Assembly (NCBI GenBank): GCA_947484105.1
Contig: CANKON010000127.1
Coordinates: 1-5,087, forward strand
DNA from: Methylococcaceae bacterium
GTDB taxonomy: Bacteria > Pseudomonadota > Gammaproteobacteria > Methylococcales > Methylomonadaceae
Direction: 5' to 3'
Length of the DNA: 5,087 bases
The notes under the pieces were generated by a model, which was not told the origin of the DNA, searched no databases, and was given only the letters and a program-made list of their open reading frames with translations. A program made the translations under genes and the position numbers. This document shows, piece by piece, positions 1-5,087 of this stretch; within the stretch, counting starts at the first letter, position 1; each line of letters opens with the position of its first letter.

Positions 1-362
1 TAAACAGCGTGTGATTCGGGTTCACTAAAAATAGCAACCAGTAAATTCGCGCCCGTCACTTCAATTTTTTCTGACGCTTGTACGTTATAAACGGAACGTT
101 GCAAAACCCTCTGAAAACCTAACGTTGGCTGCGTGTCGCGTTTTGTATTTTCGGGTAAATAGGAAATCGTATCGTCAATAAAACGCGCTAATTGTCCGCG
201 CAACCATTTAATATCCGCATCGCAGGCTTCCATAACAGGAATGACATCGGGATTTTCAAGTAACCCAAATAACAAATGTTCAACTGTAATAAATTCGTGC
301 CGACGTTCACGCGCCGATTTGAACGCCGTATTTAATGTGGCTTCTAAGGCTTTACCTAACAT
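1..362 (-). CDS. clpA: ClpA, ATP-dependent Clp protease unfoldase subunit (N-terminal part only, cut by window edge)
   Basis: ClpA is the cytoplasmic AAA+ unfoldase that feeds substrates into the ClpP peptidase. Only the first 120 codons are present, all within the N-terminal Clp repeat domain (about 140 residues in the family), which docks ClpS; both AAA+ modules lie outside the window. The translation begins MLGKALEATLNTAF and contains RRHEFITVEHLLFGLLE (about residues 21-37), RDTQPTLGFQRVLQRSV (about 77-93) and EVTGANLLVAIFSEPESHA, which match E. coli ClpA nearly block for block as I recall it. The ATG at 362-360 is fixed by a GGAGGA 9 nt upstream and by the family start ML(N/G). It follows clpS with a 2-nt gap, the usual clpS-clpA order. 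The frame is open to the window edge with no sign of damage. Identification is secure; the rest of the protein is unseen. Confidence 0.97.
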   Translation of the reverse strand, partial: MLGKALEATLNTAFKSARERRHEFITVEHLLFGLLENPDVIPVMEACDADIKWLRGQLARFIDDTISYLPENTKRDTQPTLGFQRVLQRSVYNVQASEKIEVTGANLLVAIFSEPESHAV

Positions 363-364
363 AA

Positions 365-691
365 TTAAATTTCCTCCATTTCGCATTTCAGCGGATGGTC
401 GTTTTCAGATGCAAAAGAATTAACGATATAAACCTTTGTTTCGGCAACATCTTTGGAATACGTCCCACAAATTCCAACGCCGCGCGTGTGAACTTGTAAC
501 ATGACAGCGGTCGCTTGTTCCTCGGACATTCCAAAAAAATTGACCAAAATTTCAATCACAAAATCCATTGGCGTAAAATCGTCATTGAGCAAAATCACGC
601 GATACAATGACGGTTTTTTTAATTTTGGTTGCGCGTTTAAAACCGCTAAATCGTCGTCAAAATCGTGAAAAAAAGGGTGGAAGTCAGACAT
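365..691 (-). CDS. clpS: ClpS, N-end-rule adaptor of ClpAP
   Basis: ClpS binds proteins with destabilising N-terminal residues (Leu, Phe, Tyr, Trp) and delivers them to the N domain of ClpA. The 108-residue product is close to the E. coli length (106). An acidic, disordered N-terminal arm (about 1-20, FFHDFDDD) precedes the core. The core shows the ligand-pocket signature LLNDDFTPM (34-42, with N36, D37, D38, T40 and M42), M64 and V67-H68 in VMLQVHTRG, and the family block VAETKV (82-87) followed by NDHPLKC. I chose the ATG at 691. The frame stays open upstream to a GTG at 742, but that adds 17 residues overlapping cysE with no homology to known ClpS. The 691 start has only a weak AGG 4 nt upstream. 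The gene lies 34 nt after cysE and 2 nt before clpA; the preceding gap is very AT-rich and has no terminator. Confidence 0.96.
   Translation of the reverse strand: MSDFHPFFHDFDDDLAVLNAQPKLKKPSLYRVILLNDDFTPMDFVIEILVNFFGMSEEQATAVMLQVHTRGVGICGTYSKDVAETKVYIVNSFASENDHPLKCEMEEI
372..377 (-). promoter_or_regulatory. Shine-Dalgarno of clpA, embedded in the clpS 3' end
   Basis: GGAGGA on the minus strand, 9 nt before the clpA ATG. It lies wholly inside the last codons of clpS (…GAG GAA ATT TAA), so ribosomes finishing clpS cover the clpA start site. It is among the strongest ribosome sites in the window and supports coupled translation of the adaptor and the unfoldase. Confidence 0.8.
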
Positions 692-725
692 AAAACCTAA
701 GATATAAAAAGTAAGTAAAAATGAA

Positions 726-1628
726 CTATTCGGTTCGTTCACTGGCTTGAGTAATGATGCTGCGCTCGGGAACGCTGTGCGTTAACCAAACATTTCCACC
801 AATAATTGAACCTTTGCCAATGGTCACACGACCTAAAATGGTTGCTCCTGCGTAAATTACAACGTCATCGTCAACAATTGGATGACGCAAATTTCCTTTG
901 ATGAGAACGCCGTTATCATCTTTTTGAAAGCGTTTTGCACCCAGTGTGACCGCTTGATATAACCGAACGCGCTGTCCAATAATTGCAGTTTCACCAATCA
1001 CAACACCTGTTCCGTGGTCGATAAAAAAGCTTTCACCAATTTGTGCGCCAGGGTGAATATCAATCCCTGTTGCAGAATGTGCCAATTCAGCAATCATTCG
1101 CGCAACAAGCGGAGCGCCTTGTGAATACAAAATATGCGCCAATCGATGATAAATCACCGCGTTAATACCGGGATAACAAACTAGCACTTCGTCGGGTGTT
1201 CGTGCCGCTGGATCGCCTTCGTAAGCCGCTTGAATATCACTATCAATCAACGCACGAACTGTCGGTAATTGTGCGGTAAAGTGGCGCGTAATTAAAATCG
1301 CTTGTTGATGCGCCGTTTCGTCGATGCCTTCACTGCCCGAAATAAACTGCAATTCGCGACGAATTTGTTTAAATAATTCATGTAGCACACGATCTAGCGT
1401 GAAACCCACAAAATAATCGATACCTTCTTCGGTTAAATCGGGGCGTCCTAATCGATTCGGAAAAAGTACGGCTAACAAGCCGTCTAAAATTTCTTGCAAC
1501 TCTTTTCGAGACGGTAATTTTGGCGGTTTGTTGCGACGTTTTCGACTTTCCAAAGATTGCACACGCAATTGCCGTAATTGTGCAACAGCTTCTTCTACGC
1601 CCCAATGATATTGTGTTATTTCATTCAT
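726..1628 (-). CDS. cysE: Serine O-acetyltransferase, long-form (EpsC-like) CysE
   Basis: This enzyme acetylates L-serine with acetyl-CoA to O-acetylserine, the first committed step of cysteine synthesis in the cytoplasm. The 300-residue product has a helical N-terminal region with a basic patch (SRKRRNKPPKLPSRKE, about 28-43), the serine-site block SDIQAAYEGDPAA (130-142), and a C-terminal left-handed beta-helix of hexapeptide repeats from about 187. Catalytic residues are visible: D190 in DIHPGA, and D204-H205 in FIDHGTGVVIGETA, matching D143, D157 and H158 of E. coli CysE; YQAVTLGAK and RHPIVDDDVVIYAGATILG follow. It is longer at the N terminus than E. coli CysE and stops soon after the beta-helix (…SVPERSIITQASERTE), without the tail ending in Ile that inserts into CysK. 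I chose ATG 1628 because it clears the upstream gene, ending at 1654, but no clear Shine-Dalgarno precedes it, and the frame is open back to 1745. Function is confident, start less so. Confidence 0.93.
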   Translation of the reverse strand: MNEITQYHWGVEEAVAQLRQLRVQSLESRKRRNKPPKLPSRKELQEILDGLLAVLFPNRLGRPDLTEEGIDYFVGFTLDRVLHELFKQIRRELQFISGSEGIDETAHQQAILITRHFTAQLPTVRALIDSDIQAAYEGDPAARTPDEVLVCYPGINAVIYHRLAHILYSQGAPLVARMIAELAHSATGIDIHPGAQIGESFFIDHGTGVVIGETAIIGQRVRLYQAVTLGAKRFQKDDNGVLIKGNLRHPIVDDDVVIYAGATILGRVTIGKGSIIGGNVWLTHSVPERSIITQASERTE

Positions 1629-1653
1629 TTTATTTAAGTATCGGAAGCCATTT

Positions 1654-3207
1654 TTACAAAATTGAACAACGGTTGCGTCCTTGATGTTTAGATTCATACA
1701 AGGCTTTATCGGCTCGCTCAAATAAACTGTCCTCAGTATCACCATCCATAAATTCAGTTACCCCACATGAAATGGTGATAGGAACCGCCATCCCATTTGC
1801 ATTAAATCCTGTTTTTTCAATCACTTCACGCAATTGATTAACCAACAATAATGCAGAATCTTTATTGGTATTTGGCAGCAGCATCACAAACTCTTCACCC
1901 CCAAAACGTGCAATAAAATCGGTGTCACGAGTGTTAGTTTCCAATTGTTTAGCCGTTAAAGTGAGAACCTTATCACCTGATTTATGTCCGTAAGTGTCAT
2001 TGATATTTTTAAAATGATCAATATCCCAAATCGCTAATGTCAGCGGCGTTTGGTATCGATTATGACGGGCAATTTCTTCTTTTAAGCGTTTGTTATACGA
2101 ATTACGATTAGGCAGTCCCGTCAGTGTATCGTGTGAGGCTTGCGTATGAACGACTTTCAATTCGGCTTTTAAATTTTCAGATTCCAATTCCATTGCAATC
2201 ATTTTATTTACCAATTCCGACATGTGATTTTGGAATTGCAATTGGTTTTCTTTATCTTCTTGATAATGTGTTTTTATATCTGTCGCAATCGTTTTAAAAC
2301 AGGTATTCACCATTTCTTTCAACGAATCAATCGAGGCTGTTTTAATCGCGTGCGTCTGTAATTCTCGAATTTGAGTAAAAACAGATTGATCCAATTTATT
2401 GCGGTGTTTAACTGACGCAGTCACTGAATTATCAGCTTGCGTGACAAGAGTATTTAGTTCTGATAATTGCGTGGTAATACTCAATAAAAATTGATCAATG
2501 TCTTGTTGTTCAGCTTCGTTAAATTCTTTAACTTTGAGTAGAAATTGAACCAAATTAGTCAAAATTTGTTCGTATGCCAGAGTCGATTGCTGCGGATTTA
2601 ACAAGGCTTCTTGAATCGACTTTGATTCTTCCGTAAAAATTTCAGGAATGCCTAATACGGCTAGATATTGCAAAACTTGTTCACTGACGATATTCACGTC
2701 AATATGGATAATTTCTTCGTTTTCGGATTCTACTTTTTCAAGTGGTGGTGGTTGAGTTTCGATGATTTTTAAAATTTCGACAAACAAATCTGTTGGTTGC
2801 TCAATAATGTTTGCGTCACTTTCAAGGGATTTTTGAAGTTCGCGTAATGCCGTTTGTTGCGTCGATTCGGTGTGTTGCTTGGATAAAAAATCAAACAACA
2901 AACCTGCATTCAAAGTTTTTTTGGGTTTTGGAACATTTTTAACAGATTCCGTGAAATTTTTTAACTCCAATTTCAATGCAGTCGGGTCGAGTTCATTTTT
3001 CACGTGATTACGAACATGCACTAAAACTGGATCCAGGTGCTTGTTATGCCCTTCACTTAAAATTGAAAGTTGAATCACAAATTGGCGTAACAACTTTTCT
3101 TTTTCTTGATGCAAACGTTCTATTTTGTTCTGTTCGTCGAAAAGATTGAGGTATTTTTTACGCCATTGTTCACCCAAATCTTCATTATGTTTATTGAAAA
3201 AACTCAT
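1654..3207 (-). CDS. dgcP: Diguanylate cyclase with GGEEF domain, DgcP-like
   Basis: The C-terminal domain condenses two GTP into cyclic di-GMP. The 517-residue protein has no signal peptide or membrane segment, so it is predicted cytoplasmic. Residues 1-355 are helical and Gln/Glu-rich: a conserved-looking head (about 1-75, with a coiled coil near 25-45), a Pro/Glu-rich linker (about 150-170, QPPPLEK then ESENEE), further helices to 320, and a signalling coiled coil (about 325-355). The GGDEF domain runs from DTLTGLPNR (360-368) through metal-site DIDHFKNIND (395-404) to the active loop RFGGEEF (434-440) and ERADKALYESKHQGRN near the end. The inhibitory site R427-D-T-D430 stands five residues before GGEEF, as in PleD, so product inhibition is expected. 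The ATG at 3207 is preceded by AGGGGAG. It lies 34 nt after dsbA. In Pseudomonas, DgcP is encoded close to dsbA and is about 670 residues; I use the name on synteny and architecture. The enzyme class is secure, the name moderate. Confidence 0.9.
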   Translation of the reverse strand: MSFFNKHNEDLGEQWRKKYLNLFDEQNKIERLHQEKEKLLRQFVIQLSILSEGHNKHLDPVLVHVRNHVKNELDPTALKLELKNFTESVKNVPKPKKTLNAGLLFDFLSKQHTESTQQTALRELQKSLESDANIIEQPTDLFVEILKIIETQPPPLEKVESENEEIIHIDVNIVSEQVLQYLAVLGIPEIFTEESKSIQEALLNPQQSTLAYEQILTNLVQFLLKVKEFNEAEQQDIDQFLLSITTQLSELNTLVTQADNSVTASVKHRNKLDQSVFTQIRELQTHAIKTASIDSLKEMVNTCFKTIATDIKTHYQEDKENQLQFQNHMSELVNKMIAMELESENLKAELKVVHTQASHDTLTGLPNRNSYNKRLKEEIARHNRYQTPLTLAIWDIDHFKNINDTYGHKSGDKVLTLTAKQLETNTRDTDFIARFGGEEFVMLLPNTNKDSALLLVNQLREVIEKTGFNANGMAVPITISCGVTEFMDGDTEDSLFERADKALYESKHQGRNRCSIL

Positions 3208-3209
3208 AA

Positions 3210-3216
3210 CTCCCCT
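3210..3216 (-). promoter_or_regulatory. Shine-Dalgarno of the dgcP-like gene
   Basis: AGGGGAG on the minus strand ends 2 nt before the ATG at 3207 and supports that start. It sits in the 34-nt gap after dsbA, which has no hairpin or T-run, so transcription can continue from dsbA into this gene. Confidence 0.65.
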
Positions 3217-3241
3217 ACTCTCTTTTCGACGTGTGAAACCA

Positions 3242-3877
3242 TTATTTTTTCACGGCACTTTCTTGCTCGATTAAACGATTCATCACTTCAATCATTTTTT
3301 CGTGTGAACCTGCGACGGGACCGCTGGTTTTGTATTTGCCGTTAATTACGATAGCAGGTACACCAGAAATTCCGTATTTTGCAGCCAATTGTGACGCTTG
3401 ACGCACTTTCGTATCCACTAAAAATGAACTGTAAGCCGCTTTGAAATCTGCGTCATTAACACCGTGCGCTGCAAAAAATTTTGCTAATTGTTCTTCGGTT
3501 TCTAAATGCTCTTTTTTGATTTGAATCGCATCGAAAAAATCTTGATGAACTTTATCAACAACACCTAACGCTTCGGCGGTGTAATAGGCTTTGGCGTGTT
3601 TGCCCCACAAATCGCTAAATACAGCTGGTTGACGAATAAATTCTACATTTTTCGGCAAGGCTTTTACCCATTTTGCAAGCGTTGGTTCAAAGTCAAAACA
3701 GTGTGGACAGCCGTACCAAAAAAATTCAATCACTTCGACTTTTTTCGCATCGCGTGTCGGTTGTGCGGGTGTCACTAATTCATAGCCAGTGGGTTCAGCC
3801 GCTTGAGCAGGATTAAATGTCGCCGCAACCGCTAACGACAACGCAAATAAACTGTTTTTTGCAAATTTTTTAAGCAT
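3242..3877 (-). CDS. dsbA: Thiol:disulfide interchange protein DsbA
   Basis: DsbA is the periplasmic oxidase that introduces disulfides into exported proteins and is reoxidised by DsbB. The 211-residue precursor starts with a Sec signal peptide (MLKKFAKN, hydrophobic FALSLAVAA, cleavage expected after AQA or AQAA near 26-27). The mature part shows the thioredoxin-fold DsbA signature FFWYGCPHCFDFEP with the redox pair C57-P-H-C60. This is followed by the inserted helical domain (about 90-155) and the cis-proline loop GISGVPAIVINGKY (P174). C57 and C60 are the only cysteines, as in many DsbA proteins. Length fits the family (208-215). The gene starts 12 nt after the cytochrome c4 stop, with a GAGAG-type ribosome site in that gap, so the two are almost certainly co-transcribed. 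The c4-dsbA adjacency is also known in Pseudomonas. Confidence 0.97.
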   Translation of the reverse strand: MLKKFAKNSLFALSLAVAATFNPAQAAEPTGYELVTPAQPTRDAKKVEVIEFFWYGCPHCFDFEPTLAKWVKALPKNVEFIRQPAVFSDLWGKHAKAYYTAEALGVVDKVHQDFFDAIQIKKEHLETEEQLAKFFAAHGVNDADFKAAYSSFLVDTKVRQASQLAAKYGISGVPAIVINGKYKTSGPVAGSHEKMIEVMNRLIEQESAVKK

Positions 3878-3889
3878 TCTTATTCTCTC

Positions 3890-4546
3890 TTATTTCATTA
3901 TTGAAATGCGTGTTGCAACGGCTTTAATTTCAGCATCCGACATTTTTACTGCAATCATGTGCATCATGTTTTCATTATTATTACTACGTTTACCTGATTT
4001 GAAATCGGTTAACGCTTTGATAATGTAATCTTTATGTTGCCATTTCAATTCGGGGAAACCAGCAGGTTGATTGCCTTCGCCATGAGGACCGTGGCAAGCA
4101 ATACACGCCGACACTTCACGTTTTAAATCGCCATTGCGATATAAATCACCACCCAATTTTACCATTTCTTCATGTTCCGATTTTTCTTCTGGTGAATCGA
4201 AAACTTCTTCGGGTTCGGGCGATTCTTTTTGAACAGAATAATAATTTCCTATGTCAATCATATCGTTTTCAGTCAAAGACATAGCAATGTTTGCCATCAT
4301 GGGGTCTTTGCGTGTGCCGTCTTTAAAGGCTTTAAGCTGATTGACGATGTAGCCTGAATTTTGTTGCGCGAGTTTTGGAAACATCGGCATTGTGCTGTTT
4401 CCGTGTTCACCGTGACAACTTACGCATGAAACGGATTTCGCTTTCCCCGCATTCACGCTGTCGGCGTGTGTCATTTCAGCGTGAACGTGTGAAATACCAC
4501 CACCCAAAAAAACGGTTAAAGCAACGGCGAAACTTTTTTTCTGCAT
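3890..4546 (-). CDS. cc4: Cytochrome c4, dihaem periplasmic c-type cytochrome
   Basis: Cytochrome c4 is a dihaem electron carrier on the periplasmic side of the inner membrane, generally passing electrons from the bc1 complex to terminal oxidases. The 218-residue precursor has a Sec signal (MQKKSFAVALTVFLGGG, cleavage near SHVHA-EM, residue 24). Two similar haem domains follow: CVSCH (41-45) with PKLAQQNSGYIVNQL and a candidate Met ligand at M83/M84, then CIACH (148-152) with GFPELKWQHKDYI and a candidate Met at M194/M195. The order PKLA…YI / GFPEL…YI is the c4 hallmark. The linker at 108-127 is strongly acidic (10 of 20 residues Glu or Asp) and seems longer than in the classic Pseudomonas protein. 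The ATG at 4546 is set by AAGGA 7 nt upstream and by the signal peptide; the frame is open back to a TTG at 4594, which I reject. It is the first gene of the minus-strand run. Confidence 0.94.
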   Translation of the reverse strand: MQKKSFAVALTVFLGGGISHVHAEMTHADSVNAGKAKSVSCVSCHGEHGNSTMPMFPKLAQQNSGYIVNQLKAFKDGTRKDPMMANIAMSLTENDMIDIGNYYSVQKESPEPEEVFDSPEEKSEHEEMVKLGGDLYRNGDLKREVSACIACHGPHGEGNQPAGFPELKWQHKDYIIKALTDFKSGKRSNNNENMMHMIAVKMSDAEIKAVATRISIMK

Positions 4547-4553
4547 CGGATTT

Positions 4554-4558
4554 TCCTT
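4554..4558 (-). promoter_or_regulatory. Shine-Dalgarno of cytochrome c4
   Basis: AAGGA (in AAGGAAAA) lies 7 nt upstream of the ATG at 4546. This ideal spacing decides the start against the upstream TTG at 4594 and places the signal peptide directly at the N terminus. Confidence 0.75.
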
Positions 4559-4580
4559 GAAAAGAGTGAACGAAAGCGCG

Positions 4581-4612
4581 TTAAGTGTACACAAAGCCGC
4601 GTGTGTGCTTAA
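4581..4612. repeat. Imperfect inverted repeat (12-nt arms, 8-nt spacer) in the divergent promoter region
   Basis: The left arm TTAAGTGTACAC (4581-4592) and right arm GTGTGTGCTTAA (4601-4612) flank the spacer AAAGCCGC. Nine of twelve positions are complementary. The other three (4586/4607, 4587/4606, 4588/4605) become G-U pairs in plus-strand RNA, so that RNA could form an unbroken 12-bp stem, while minus-strand RNA would have three A/C mismatches. The left arm also holds the perfect 8-nt palindrome GTGTACAC (4585-4592). No U-run follows on either strand, so it is not a standard terminator. It lies between engB and cytochrome c4, where a dimeric regulator could bind; that role is inference. 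Confidence 0.6.
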
Positions 4613-4614
4613 AT
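4586..4614 (+). promoter_or_regulatory. Possible sigma70-type promoter for engB
   Basis: TGTACA (4586-4591) and TTAAAT (4609-4614) are separated by 17 bp, and the second is preceded by TGC, an extended -10 feature. Each hexamer matches consensus at four of six positions. The start would fall near 4621, giving an engB leader of roughly 27 nt. Both boxes lie in the arms of the inverted repeat. This is a weak call from sequence alone; other boxes in this AT-rich stretch could serve. Confidence 0.27.
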
Positions 4615-4637
4615 TCTACTCCAAATCACACTTTCAA
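4613..4637 (-). promoter_or_regulatory. Possible promoter for the cytochrome c4-dsbA run
   Basis: On the minus strand, TAGAAT (4613-4618) matches the -10 consensus at five of six positions, and TTGAAA (4632-4637) resembles a -35 box. Their 13-bp spacing is too short for a normal pair, so either TAGAAT works with a poorer -35, or TTGAAA pairs with ATTTAA (4609-4614) at 17 bp. In either case the start would fall within or beside the inverted repeat at 4581-4612. The region is the only place upstream of the six-gene run with room for a promoter. Confidence 0.25.
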
Positions 4638-4647
4638 GCGAGAGACC

Positions 4648-5087
4648 ATGAACCCACTTTATCACCAAGCTAAATTCATCAACAGTTCACCCGATTTAAA
4701 ATTTACACCGCCTGATTTAGGCTTGGAAATTGCGTTTGCAGGACGTTCAAATGCGGGAAAATCGAGTGCGATTAACACATTAACTCGTCAAACAGGTTTA
4801 GCACGAACCAGTAAAACACCTGGTCGGACGCAAATGTTGAATTTTTTTGAAATTGCAGATCAGCAGAGGTTTGTCGATTTACCAGGTTATGGTTACGCAA
4901 AAGTCCCATTGCCTGTTAAAAAAAAATGGCATCAACTGATGGAAACGTATTTAACAAAACGAAAATCGTTGTGCGGCATGGTTTTGGTGATGGATGTTCG
5001 CCATCCATTGACGGAATTTGATTGGCAAATGATTGAATGGTGTCAACATACAAAATTACCGCTGCACATTATTTTGACGAAAGCAGA
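4648..5087 (+). CDS. engB: EngB (YihA/YsxC) ribosome-biogenesis GTPase, N-terminal part, cut by window edge
   Basis: EngB is a small, usually essential GTPase that acts in assembly of the 50S ribosomal subunit. The frame from ATG 4648 is open to the window end (146 codons of about 200), so it has no stop here. The G1 loop GRSNAGKSS (32-40, family-typical Asn-Ala), the G2 region TSKTPGRTQ with NFF (54-67), G3 [11 protein letters not shown] (77-87) and the start of G4 (ILTKA, expected TKAD) at the very edge are all visible, as is [12 protein letters not shown] (about 117-128), typical of the family. The start is supported by N-terminal alignment to known proteins ([12 protein letters not shown]) and a modest GAGAG site just upstream. 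It is divergent from cytochrome c4, the same arrangement as in Pseudomonas. A run of nine A (4918-4926, Lys-Lys-Lys) lies in the gene; the frame continues correctly through it. Confidence 0.96.
   Translation, partial: MNPLYHQAKFINSSPDLKFTPPDLGLEIAFAGRSNAGKSSAINTLTRQTGLARTSKTPGRTQMLNFFEIADQQRFVDLPGYGYAKVPLPVKKKWHQLMETYLTKRKSLCGMVLVMDVRHPLTEFDWQMIEWCQHTKLPLHIILTKA

Noticed and set aside
241..423. 60-codon plus-strand open frame opposite clpA and clpS
   Set aside because: Antisense to two secure genes, no ribosome site and no recognisable motif.
692..725. Possible separate promoter for clpSA (TATATC in the AT-rich gap)
   Set aside because: A -10-like box is present, but no -35-like hexamer stands at a workable distance; the AT-richness alone explains it.
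692..742. Longer ClpS beginning at a GTG (742), adding 17 residues
   Set aside because: It overlaps the cysE 3' end, uses GTG, and the added residues have no counterpart in ClpS, whereas the ATG at 691 gives the normal family length.
1378..1605. 75-codon open frame on the same strand as cysE
   Set aside because: It lies wholly inside cysE in another frame, has no ribosome site, and its Arg/Cys/Ser-rich product resembles no protein; a shadow of cysE.
3106..3345. 79-codon plus-strand open frame across the dgcP-dsbA junction
   Set aside because: Antisense to the 5' end of the cyclase and 3' end of dsbA; hydrophobic look comes from reading A/T-rich codons backwards, and no start signal is present.
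4547..4594. Longer cytochrome c4 beginning at a TTG (4594)
   Set aside because: It would put 16 polar residues before the signal peptide, and a well-spaced AAGGA precedes the ATG at 4546.
4581..4612. Inverted repeat as a rho-independent terminator
   Set aside because: There is no U-run after the stem on either strand, and it lies between divergent gene starts where no transcript should end.

Overview
This window reads as ordinary core chromosome from an AT-rich gammaproteobacterium. Every gene is a housekeeping or widely conserved type. The gene order engB / cytochrome c4 / dsbA / GGDEF protein matches what I recall from Pseudomonas, where it is yihA(engB)-cc4-dsbA-dgcP. The low G+C and AT-rich codon choice argue against Pseudomonas itself and fit something like Methylococcales or Thiotrichales, but the sequence alone does not settle genus or family. 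I see no mobile element, phage gene, CRISPR array, tRNA or rRNA.

Layout: six genes lie head to tail on the minus strand. In transcription order they are cytochrome c4 (4546-3890), dsbA (3877-3242), a dgcP-like diguanylate cyclase (3207-1654), a long-form serine O-acetyltransferase cysE (1628-726), clpS (691-365) and clpA (362-1, cut by the window edge). Gaps between them are only 12, 34, 25, 34 and 2 nt, and none contains a convincing terminator, so read-through of part or all of the run is plausible. On the plus strand engB starts at 4648 and runs off the right edge. The only real intergenic region, 4547-4647, is a divergent promoter region holding a 12-bp imperfect inverted repeat (4581-4612).

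How the genes relate: cytochrome c4 and DsbA are exported redox proteins of the periplasm, one carrying electrons towards terminal oxidases and one making disulfides. The diguanylate cyclase is predicted to be soluble and cytoplasmic, with an intact GGEEF active site and an intact RxxD inhibitory site behind about 350 residues of helical sequence I cannot assign. CysE makes O-acetylserine for cysteine synthesis. ClpS and ClpA are the N-degron adaptor and the AAA+ unfoldase of the ClpAP protease, and their genes appear translationally coupled. Apart from the c4-dsbA and clpS-clpA pairs there is no obvious shared pathway.

The window does not show a clearly new biological system. The points most worth checking are the inverted repeat in the divergent promoter, the unassigned N-terminal region of the diguanylate cyclase, the strongly acidic linker in the cytochrome, and the placement of cysE-clpSA directly behind the dsbA-dgcP block. 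No gene-free stretch exceeds about 100 bases.
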